From an uncultured Flavobacteriales bacterium (GTDB lineage Bacteria; Bacteroidota; Bacteroidia; Flavobacteriales; UBA7430), in NCBI GenBank assembly GCA_913041775.1, contig CAJWJW010000102.1:1-5528 (forward strand): a stretch of 5,528 bases of DNA, written 5' to 3'. Positions 1 to 5,497 of this stretch are shown piece by piece. Positions within the stretch are counted from its first letter, which is position 1. Each line of letters starts with the position of its first letter. The notes beneath the pieces were generated by a model that worked only from the letters and a program-made list of their open reading frames with translations, searched no databases and was not told the DNA's origin. The translations under genes and the position numbers were made by a program.

Positions 1-709
1 AATCAGCTAAAGTCTCTTTTAAATCTTCTAAAGTCATAGTTCCCCTACCAACATCGACCAAAGCACCTACCATAAGTCGAACCTGATAGCGTAAAAATCC
101 TTTAGAACGGACTTTAAAAACATAGGCTTCTTTGGGAGAATAGGCATCTACAAAACGAGTGTTTTCTACTATTATAGAGAGCAATATCGAACGTTCGAAA
201 ATTGTATTAGCAGAGGGTTTACTTGCAAAACGCTTAAAGTTATGAGTACCAAAAAAAAGAGCAGCTGCCTCTTTCATCAATTCTATATTTAATGTCGCAC
301 CAAAATCTCTAATTAAAGGAGCATTAAAAGGATGTGACTTAGCGCCAGAAGAAAAATAATAATGGTATTCCTTAATTTTAGAATCCTGAATAATGTTAAA
401 ATCTGTAGAAACCTCCTGTACAGAATTAGCACGTATATCCGATGGCAACTCCTTATTTAAACGCTCTAGGAGTTTATCACAATCGAAAGAATCGTTTACA
501 AAAAGTTCAAAAGCAAAATCATCGGCAGAAACTTTTGCATCTGTTCTGCCACAACCCAAGGTTTTAAAATCGGTATGCCCTAAAATAAAGGCAAAGGTCT
601 TGTCTATCATCCCTTGTACCGACTTAAGTTTAGCTTGATTTTGCCAACCATGATATCGAAAGCCCAAAAACTCAATTCTAATAAGATAATAAGAAGACCA
701 TTTAGCCAT
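1..709 (-). CDS. truA: TruA-family tRNA pseudouridine synthase, partial (C-terminus beyond window edge)
   Basis: The reverse strand reads without a stop from the ATG at 709 to the window edge, giving 236 residues. The family converts uridine to pseudouridine in the anticodon stem-loop of tRNAs (positions 38-40 for TruA itself) in the cytoplasm. The N-terminal strand contains LGFRYHGWQ (residues 15-23). The catalytic-loop motif is GCGRTDAKVSA (52-62), with Asp57 as the expected nucleophile. Further family signatures are KEYHYYF (113-119), THNFKRFAS (155-163) and GFLRYQVRLMVGAL (204-217). Family proteins are roughly 250-270 residues, so about 20-30 C-terminal residues should lie left of position 1. 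The usual RTDxGVHA is RTDAKVSA here and the usual arginine after the FxA segment is not evident, which points to the second, divergent TruA paralogue that I recall from Bacteroidota. Family assignment is firm; the exact target uridine is not. Confidence 0.87.
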   Translation of the reverse strand, partial: MAKWSSYYLIRIEFLGFRYHGWQNQAKLKSVQGMIDKTFAFILGHTDFKTLGCGRTDAKVSADDFAFELFVNDSFDCDKLLERLNKELPSDIRANSVQEVSTDFNIIQDSKIKEYHYYFSSGAKSHPFNAPLIRDFGATLNIELMKEAAALFFGTHNFKRFASKPSANTIFERSILLSIIVENTRFVDAYSPKEAYVFKVRSKGFLRYQVRLMVGALVDVGRGTMTLEDLKETLAD

Positions 710-745
710 AAGATGAAATACAATTAGTGCAAGATGTATAGTTTA

Positions 746-775
746 CAAATTAACAAAAATTCATTTGGCTTACAA
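746..775 (-). promoter_or_regulatory. Probable Bacteroidota-type promoter of truA
   Basis: On the minus strand a TTG (775-773) is followed after exactly 19 bases by TTAATTTG (753-746). This matches 7 of 8 positions of the Bacteroidota -7 element TAnnTTTG, with a standard -33 TTG and spacing. It would start transcription about 30 bases before the truA ATG at 709. No strong Shine-Dalgarno sequence precedes the ATG, which is common in this phylum. The assignment rests on consensus match alone. Confidence 0.45.
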
Positions 776-829
776 TTGGATAAGATCTAATTGCTAATAT
801 ATTTTCGATTGTATAATAAACACTTAGGA

Positions 830-928
830 TAGAGCAACTATTATTTAGGTTAGAACGACACTACCATACTTTAATAAACAAGTACAATATTGTAATAATT
901 ATTTACAGTAGAACAACTGTTTATTTGG
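830..928 (+). repeat. Imperfect 20-base direct repeat, two copies
   Basis: TAGAGCAACTATTATTTAGG (830-849) and TAGAACAACTGTTTATTTGG (909-928) agree at 15 of 20 positions and start 79 bases apart. The 12-bp palindrome at 883-894 lies between them. The pair could be vestigial operator sites or a decayed duplication. In DNA this AT-rich chance remains a real explanation. Confidence 0.2.
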
Positions 929-993
929 CTGATCCAGTTTTGATACCCATTTATTAGAACAAAGTGTAGATATTCGTTATATTTAAATACATT

Positions 994-1156
994 ATGAAAC
1001 AAATTACAGATGATCTTTGGGAGACTAGTTCAGAATCACCTTTTCCGGGAATGTATACGCATGCGTATTTTTTAAAATGTAAGGCAAGTAACACATATCT
1101 ATAATACTTCTAATGAATATGATTAAACAATTCGAAACAACAGGAACAAAAAAGAC
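994..1156 (+). pseudogene. Decayed N-terminus of an MBL-fold metallohydrolase gene
   Basis: Three short reading frames in succession give one recognisable protein start. Frame one runs from the ATG at 994 to the TAA at 1102-1104 and reads MKQITDDLWETSSESPFP, then GMYTHAYFLK. Frame two (1100-1123) reads YNTSNEYD. Frame three (1122-1157) reads IKQFETTGTKKT before a TGA. The pattern PFPGxxTHAYxL followed by YNTSN is what I recall for the start of a family of small MBL-fold hydrolases annotated in Bacteroidota. In those proteins the metal-binding HxHxDH-like region comes later and is absent here. Two frameshifts plus loss of everything after about residue 60 make it non-functional. It ends exactly where the DUF1456 gene begins. 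Family recognition is from memory; the frame-to-frame continuity is seen directly. Confidence 0.65.
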
Positions 1157-1618
1157 ATGACTAATAATGACATCTTAAGGCGTATACGTTACCTATTTAA
1201 TTATAGTGACCTTCAAATGATTTCGATTTTCAAAACAGCCAACCATAATGTGAAGAAATCTCTCCTATGTAACTGGTTAAAAAAAGAAGAAGACCCTTTA
1301 TTAATTGCACTTACCGATAAAGACCTGGCTATTTTCCTCAATGGATTAATCATTGAAAAACGTGGAAAAAGAGAAGGTCCTATTCCAGAGCCAGAAGATG
1401 TTTTGAGTAATAACATGATCTTAAAGAAACTAAAAATTGCTTTGGATTTAAAATCCGATGACATTTCAGACCTCTTTGCTTTAATAAATAAAAAAATAAG
1501 CAAGCATGAATTGAGTGCATTTTTCAGAAAACCTAATCATACATCCTATCGACATTGCTTGGATCAGTACCTACGAAATTTCCTCAATGCATTACAAAAG
1601 AAATACGAAAACAAATAA
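1157..1618 (+). CDS. DUF1456 (YehS-like) protein
   Basis: This complete 153-residue protein matches the DUF1456/YehS family along its whole length; E. coli YehS is about 156 residues. It consists of two related halves. The first (about 3-70) has NDILRRIRYLF, WLKKEED and FLNGLIIEKRGK. The second (about 84-151) has NNMILKKLKIAL, DLKSDDISDLF and CLDQYLRNFLNAL. Each half looks all-helical, and there is no signal peptide or membrane segment, so the protein should be cytosolic. The family has no established biochemical role that I know of, and no catalytic motif is visible. The ATG at 1157 is supported by the family's usual MxNNDILR start. A weak AGGA lies about 11 bases upstream (1142-1145). There is no intact neighbour on the same strand; the gene begins inside the decayed MBL sequence and converges on rarA. 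Its promoter is unclear. Confidence 0.92.
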   Translation: MTNNDILRRIRYLFNYSDLQMISIFKTANHNVKKSLLCNWLKKEEDPLLIALTDKDLAIFLNGLIIEKRGKREGPIPEPEDVLSNNMILKKLKIALDLKSDDISDLFALINKKISKHELSAFFRKPNHTSYRHCLDQYLRNFLNALQKKYENK

Positions 1619-1645
1619 AGCCAGAGAAGTTCCTACCTCATTTCA

Positions 1646-1678
1646 AAACACCAATAAATAATACAGGTTTGGGTGTTT
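1646..1678 (+). repeat. Inverted repeat AAACACC/GGTGTTT downstream of DUF1456
   Basis: AAACACC (1646-1652) pairs with GGTGTTT (1672-1678), a perfect 7-bp stem around a 19-base loop, about 28 bases after the DUF1456 stop. No T-run follows, so it is not a standard terminator. It could be an mRNA 3' structure or part of an intergenic element. Confidence 0.3.
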
Positions 1679-1719
1679 ACTACTAAAGACTTGTACCGAT
1701 AGGGATCTGTAGATTTTCT

Positions 1720-1736
1720 GCCTAAAAAGGCTTTTT
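1720..1736 (+). terminator. Weak intrinsic terminator for the DUF1456 gene
   Basis: GCCT (1720-1723), loop AAAA, AGGC (1728-1731) form a short GC-rich hairpin followed directly by five T residues and then AT. It lies about 100 bases past the DUF1456 stop and before the convergent rarA gene. The stem has only 4 bp, so efficiency is doubtful. Confidence 0.4.
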
Positions 1737-1792
1737 ATACCTATTGTAAAGTAACAGATAAGCGTGAAATGTTTTGGGGATTTTATAAATTA

Positions 1793-1809
1793 AGAGAATT
1801 CCCTTCTCT
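1793..1809 (-). terminator. Hairpin overlapping the rarA stop codon, possible weak terminator
   Basis: TTCTCT (1804-1809) and AGAGAA (1793-1798) form a 6-bp stem with a 5-base loop. On the minus strand the 5' arm begins inside the rarA TAG stop (1808-1810). It is followed by TTAATTTATAAAA, which is only partly a U-tract. This is the only termination-like structure I see just after rarA. Confidence 0.25.
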
Positions 1810-3082
1810 AATACCCGTACTTATCTTTCCAACGTGTTTTAAGGAACAAACGCATAGCAGCTTCTCGAGGATTGTTTCCGGGTTCAAAAAACGATTGCCC
1901 ACTAATTTCTTTGGGTAGAAATTCTTGAGCTATAAAGCTGTGGGCATAGTCGTGAGAATATTTATAATCCTTACCATAATCTAAATCTTTCATCAATTTA
2001 GTAGGCGCGTTTCTTAGCGCTAAGGGCACAGACAAGGCTCCCATTTGTTTAACCGACGCTTGGGCTTTGTTGATTGCAATATAAGAAGCATTGCTTTTTT
2101 CTGAACAAGCTAAGTAAGTAACACACTGAGCCAAAACAATTCTACTCTCTGGCATACCAATAGTACTAACCGCCTGAAAACAATTATTAGCCATTATAAG
2201 AGCAGTAGGGTTGGCATTCCCTATATCTTCGCTTGAAGAAATTACTAATCGTCTGGCTAGAAACTTTATATCCTCCCCTCCTTCTATCATACGGGCTAAC
2301 CAATACAAAGCAGCATTTGGATCACTTCCACGAATAGATTTTATAAGTGCCGAAGCAATATCATAATGCTGCTCTCCCCCTTTATCGTAAGAAGCCAATA
2401 CTTGTTGTGCATGTCTACTAACTAAGGCATCGTCAATTACAATTGTAGAAGAGGTTTCTGAATTTACAATCAACTCAAAAATATTTAAAAGCTTGCGTGC
2501 ATCTCCTCCAGAAAGTCTCAACAGTGCTTTGTCTTCTTTTATGGTAATGTTCTTTCTAACTAAAACAGTATCTTCTGAAATAGCTCTTTGCAAAAGGTTT
2601 TGTAAATCTACTTTGGTAAAATGTTCAAGTGTGTAAACCTGACATCTAGAAAGTAAGGCAGAAATGACTTCGAAAGAGGGGTTTTCTGTGGTCGCACCAA
2701 TAAGAGTAACTACGCCCGTTTCTACAGCACCTAAAAGAGAATCTTGTTGTGATTTGCTAAAACGATGAATCTCGTCAATAAATAACACCGGACTTTGTGT
2801 ACCAAATAAACCTCTACTCTTGGCTTTTTCTATAACCTCGCGTACATCTTTAACGCCAGAATTTATAGCACTTAAAGTATAAATATCGCGTTTTAGCTGC
2901 TGTGCAATAATTTGAGCTAAGGTCGTTTTACCCACACCTGGAGGACCCCATAAAATTACTGAGGGCAACACACCAGAATCCATAGCCTTACGGAAAACCG
3001 TTTCCTTTCCCACAAGATGAGATTGTCCAATATATTCTTCGAGATTGGTAGGTCGTAAACGTTCTGCTAAAGGTTTGTTCAT
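1808..3082 (-). CDS. rarA: Replication-associated recombination protein A (RarA/MgsA), AAA+ ATPase
   Basis: This complete 424-residue protein belongs to the RarA/MgsA/WRNIP1 family, clamp-loader-like ATPases that act at stalled replication forks and single-stranded gaps. Order of elements: an N-terminal RLRPTNLEEYIGQSHLVG (8-25); Walker A GPPGVGKT (46-53); Walker B VLFIDE (99-104) followed by IHRF; sensor 1 region GATTENPSF (129-137); the SRC arginine-finger site (Arg146); and sensor 2 GGDARKLLN (192-200, Arg196). The C-terminal tetramerisation region includes RGSDPNAALYWLARM and SSSEDIGNANP, and the end has the typical YSHDYAHSFIAQEFLP. Length and all motifs are normal, so the gene appears functional. 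The ATG at 3082 is the family start, preceded by a near-consensus promoter. It lies downstream of the ABC-M16 fusion on the same strand but is separated by a strong terminator, so it is probably transcribed alone. Confidence 0.97.
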   Translation of the reverse strand: MNKPLAERLRPTNLEEYIGQSHLVGKETVFRKAMDSGVLPSVILWGPPGVGKTTLAQIIAQQLKRDIYTLSAINSGVKDVREVIEKAKSRGLFGTQSPVLFIDEIHRFSKSQQDSLLGAVETGVVTLIGATTENPSFEVISALLSRCQVYTLEHFTKVDLQNLLQRAISEDTVLVRKNITIKEDKALLRLSGGDARKLLNIFELIVNSETSSTIVIDDALVSRHAQQVLASYDKGGEQHYDIASALIKSIRGSDPNAALYWLARMIEGGEDIKFLARRLVISSSEDIGNANPTALIMANNCFQAVSTIGMPESRIVLAQCVTYLACSEKSNASYIAINKAQASVKQMGALSVPLALRNAPTKLMKDLDYGKDYKYSHDYAHSFIAQEFLPKEISGQSFFEPGNNPREAAMRLFLKTRWKDKYGY

Positions 3083-3101
3083 TCTAGGTATATTATAGGC
3101 T

Positions 3102-3131
3102 CAAATATAATTAAAAAACAAAAGCCTCCAG
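3102..3131 (-). promoter_or_regulatory. Probable Bacteroidota-type promoter of rarA
   Basis: On the minus strand TATATTTG (3109-3102) is an exact match to the -7 consensus TAnnTTTG. Nineteen bases upstream is CTG (3131-3129), a 2-of-3 match to the -33 TTG. The predicted leader to the rarA ATG is only some 12-15 bases. The -33 box lies in the loop and arm of the upstream terminator hairpin, and the spacer contains its T-run. Confidence 0.5.
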
Positions 3132-3149
3132 AATATCGGAAGGCTTTTG
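3111..3149 (-). terminator. Strong intrinsic terminator after the ABC-M16 fusion gene
   Basis: Read on the minus strand, the arm CAAAAGCCTTCC (3149-3138) pairs with GGAGGCTTTTG (3129-3119) through 11 base pairs with one bulged T. The loop is 8 bases, and the 3' arm runs into TTTTTT (3118-3113). It starts 26 bases after the TAA of the fusion gene. The reverse orientation ends in TTTTGAG and would be a poor terminator, so it mainly serves the minus strand. Confidence 0.88.
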
Positions 3150-3175
3150 AGTGATCATTTATGAGTATGTGATAG

Positions 3176-5467
3176 TTACTCAAACTTACTAGCTTCAATA
3201 CTCTTATTAAGTACAACTTTTTTAAGTTTCATATCTATAGACTGTCCAGCTACATTTTGAATAGTTTGGTGTGGGAAACTATACCCTTTTACAGATTTGT
3301 AGTCTTTATACAAAGTAGTCTGACTAAGGTCTCCTTCAGGAGTTTCAACCGAAGATTCAGATTTTACTAAGAACTTAGAATCTAAGCTGTAGTATTCTGT
3401 TGCTTTAGCACCCTCACCGTCGGTACGGATTACCACATATACTTCTTCGCTATCTAGAATATCAATTCCAATTACCTCAGCAGTATAATCATCAAAGTAA
3501 TTAAGCTCAGAAGCAATTTTAAATTCACTTTGGGCAGCGATTAACTCATCCGAAGTCATGTCACTAGCCCCTTGCATTCCATCGTTAAAACCTTCATTTC
3601 CGTTAGAGAACTGTCTCTGTACGGTCATGCCCATCATCTTCATAGTCATAGAAAATGAATTTGGCTGTTGCTGCAAGATTTCCATTTCTAATTCAGCTGG
3701 AGCACCAGGAATAGAAGCTGTATAGTTAAACTGTACACTGCTTAATTTATTCAATTTCTTTATACCTCCAATAGCAGAGATATAATCTCCAATAATAGAT
3801 TCTACAGTTATACCGGTTGTAACAGCTCTTAAGTCAGATTTCTCATTTCCGTATATATCTCGAAGGGTTACTTCGCCAAAAATCGCCAATATATCTTTTA
3901 AATAATCCGCATCACCAACAACAATGATATGTGCATTTGTAGGTTTAAGGTATTTTTGAGCTACCTCGTAAATATCTTCAATCGTAATTGCCGCTAATCT
4001 TTTAAGGTAGCTAGCATAATGCTGCTCGTCTAAAGCTAAATAATCGGTGTTAATAGCAAAACGAGCTACTGTAGAAGCATTTTCTAGTGCGATAGCAAAC
4101 TTACCAGACATATTGTTTAATACACCCTGTAACTCCACTTGAGACACTTTCTCATTTCGTAAAGTATTTATTTCAGAAAAGAATTCTACGATTGCACTGT
4201 CGGTGACTTCATTTCTAACCTTAGCAGAAGCATTAAAGTACGAACCTAATTCGTCTACATTAATACTCGAGTAAGCTCCGTAGGTATACGCTTTATCTTC
4301 TCTTAAATTTCTAAACAAACGCGCCGATGAACCACCACCTAGGATGTTGTTCATTACTTTAACTTTTAAAGCATCTTCCGATGCAGGGTGTAAAATTAAA
4401 GGATAGGTAATGTTAATTACAGATTGTACTGCTCCTGCTTTGTTTATTAAAGAAACACGATTTTCTGAAGGTGCTTTTACCCCAGCATAGCTAGCATTTT
4501 GGAAATCCTTAGAAAGCCAATTTGTCATGTAGGTATTCATCATTTCCTTTGCTTCACTAACAGAAATATCTCCTACTATTGCTAAGTAAGATCCTTTAGG
4601 CCTTAAGTAGGTTTTGTAGAAATTTTCGCAATCAACAAGCACAATATTAGCCAAAGACTCCTCAGTCATTAACTCTCCATAAGTATGTGATGTACCAAAA
4701 TTTAATACTGCATTTACATTTGCTGCAATAGCATCTGGACTATCAGAAGCATTTGCTAAACCAGAAATATTTTGAGTAATTAGTTTATCAAATTCCTCTT
4801 GTGTAAATTCAGAATTTAAAAGAACATCAGAAAACAAATCTAATAAAGTAGGTAAATGTTTAGTTAGTGAACTTGCATAAATCCCAGTAGAAGAGGTACT
4901 TAATGATGCACCAATATAATCTATTGAAGCATCAATTTGATCTTTACTACGAGTGCTTGTTTTGGTTCCTAATAAATCTCCAGCTATGGTAATTATTCCG
5001 TTTGAGAAAATTTCTGAAGCTGCTTCTACATCAGAAACTAATCGTGTGACCAGTTTTCCGATTGGATTTTTATCGAAATACTGAGTCTTGAACCGAACAA
5101 GGTGATTGAATAATCTATCACGAATATCTGCTATGATACTTTGCCCAATCAGATTTGTGAAGTACACAGTAACGAACCTCAAAATTGCTTCTATAATCAC
5201 AGTAACAAGAGCTACAATAGTCCAATACAAGAATCCATTCTCTGGTTCAAGACTCGTATTTATAGTATTAAGCACACTGAACCCACCTTCGAAATTACTT
5301 GATTTCATCACAAATTTATCTATCATAAAACCAATAATTAAAGGTCTTATGGGAGCTAAAATGGAATTGAGAATAGTTCCAAAAATGGTAAGCCAAAACA
5401 TTACTTTATACGGTTTTTGGAAAACCATAATTCGTTTTAGCAAACTTATATTTTTTGTTTCGCTCAA
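3176..5467 (-). CDS. In-frame chimera: ABC exporter N-terminus fused to non-catalytic M16 peptidase homologue
   Basis: This single 763-residue frame contains parts of two unrelated proteins. Residues 1 to about 165 match the start of an MdlB/MsbA-type ABC exporter: KRIMVFQKPYK (11-21), membrane segments at about 22-49 and 79-105, then the cytoplasmic loop signature RLFNHLVRF..YFDKNPIGKLVTRLVSDVE (118-148). The other four membrane helices and the whole ATPase domain (Walker A, signature, Walker B) are missing. Residues from about 163 onward match a Bacteroidota M16 homologue: STRSKDQIDASIDYIGASL (171-189), the M16_C part with LAIVGD (295-300), and the conserved RNLREDKAYTYG (386-397). A tail domain from about 550 begins GITVESIIGDYISAIGG. 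No HxxEH zinc motif is present. The native M16 protein should have about 95 more N-terminal residues including a signal peptide. The start used is TTG at 5467; no ATG occurs in frame upstream before a TGA, and the first in-frame ATG is at 5428. It ends 26 bases before a strong terminator. It is probably a deletion product of doubtful function, or an assembly join. Confidence 0.8.
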   Translation of the reverse strand: MSETKNISLLKRIMVFQKPYKVMFWLTIFGTILNSILAPIRPLIIGFMIDKFVMKSSNFEGGFSVLNTINTSLEPENGFLYWTIVALVTVIIEAILRFVTVYFTNLIGQSIIADIRDRLFNHLVRFKTQYFDKNPIGKLVTRLVSDVEAASEIFSNGIITIAGDLLGTKTSTRSKDQIDASIDYIGASLSTSSTGIYASSLTKHLPTLLDLFSDVLLNSEFTQEEFDKLITQNISGLANASDSPDAIAANVNAVLNFGTSHTYGELMTEESLANIVLVDCENFYKTYLRPKGSYLAIVGDISVSEAKEMMNTYMTNWLSKDFQNASYAGVKAPSENRVSLINKAGAVQSVINITYPLILHPASEDALKVKVMNNILGGGSSARLFRNLREDKAYTYGAYSSINVDELGSYFNASAKVRNEVTDSAIVEFFSEINTLRNEKVSQVELQGVLNNMSGKFAIALENASTVARFAINTDYLALDEQHYASYLKRLAAITIEDIYEVAQKYLKPTNAHIIVVGDADYLKDILAIFGEVTLRDIYGNEKSDLRAVTTGITVESIIGDYISAIGGIKKLNKLSSVQFNYTASIPGAPAELEMEILQQQPNSFSMTMKMMGMTVQRQFSNGNEGFNDGMQGASDMTSDELIAAQSEFKIASELNYFDDYTAEVIGIDILDSEEVYVVIRTDGEGAKATEYYSLDSKFLVKSESSVETPEGDLSQTTLYKDYKSVKGYSFPHQTIQNVAGQSIDMKLKKVVLNKSIEASKFE
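4965..4987 (-). other. Fusion junction between ABC exporter and M16 sequence
   Basis: The join falls within codons for IAGDLLGT (residues 161-168). Upstream of it, SNGIITIAGDLL continues a normal ABC exporter reading into the start of its third membrane helix. Downstream, GDLLGTKTSTRSKDQID continues a normal non-catalytic M16 reading. Both families plausibly carry GDLL at this place, so the exact base cannot be fixed and a microhomology of roughly 12-18 bases may have guided the join. The shared stretch is inferred from remembered family sequences. Confidence 0.6.
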
Positions 5468-5484
5468 GTGGTTTTTTACTTTTT

Positions 5485-5497
5485 TGTGTTTAACACA
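5485..5497. repeat. Short palindrome upstream of the fusion gene
   Basis: TGTGTTTAACACA is a 6-bp inverted repeat around one central base, 18 bases from the TTG start at 5467. A one-base loop rules out a useful hairpin, so if it matters it would be a protein-binding site. It includes the possible stop codon of an upstream gene, and chance is plausible. Confidence 0.2.

Larger units (their letters stand above)
710..993. other. Non-coding interval between truA and the MBL remnant
   Basis: This divergent intergenic stretch is very AT-rich and has stops in all frames. I find no convincing protein remnant, tRNA or terminator. It holds the truA promoter candidate at its left end, a 12-bp perfect palindrome TACAATATTGTA at 883-894, a short inverted repeat ACAGT/ACTGT at 905-909 and 916-920, and an imperfect 20-base direct repeat listed separately. 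No good TTG-N19-TAnnTTTG promoter for the rightward genes was found. Confidence 0.6.

Noticed and set aside
393..638. Plus-strand open frame of 81 codons
   Set aside because: It lies wholly antisense to the truA coding sequence, including the codons for the catalytic motif, and its serine- and lysine-rich product resembles no family.
1055..1068. Perfect 14-bp palindrome ATACGCATGCGTAT
   Set aside because: It falls within the codons for the conserved YTHAY part of the MBL remnant, so the protein sequence largely accounts for it; no promoter lies beside it.
1213..1503. Minus-strand open frame of 96 codons
   Set aside because: It is antisense to the DUF1456 gene, whose plus-strand product matches its family from end to end.
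1739..1807. Short open readings on both strands between the DUF1456 terminator and rarA
   Set aside because: They lack start codons or run into the antisense of rarA, and no protein motif is recognisable.
3176..4981. Active zinc peptidase
   Set aside because: No HxxEH motif or zinc-binding glutamate is present, and the family member it resembles is already the non-catalytic partner type, so protease activity is not supported.
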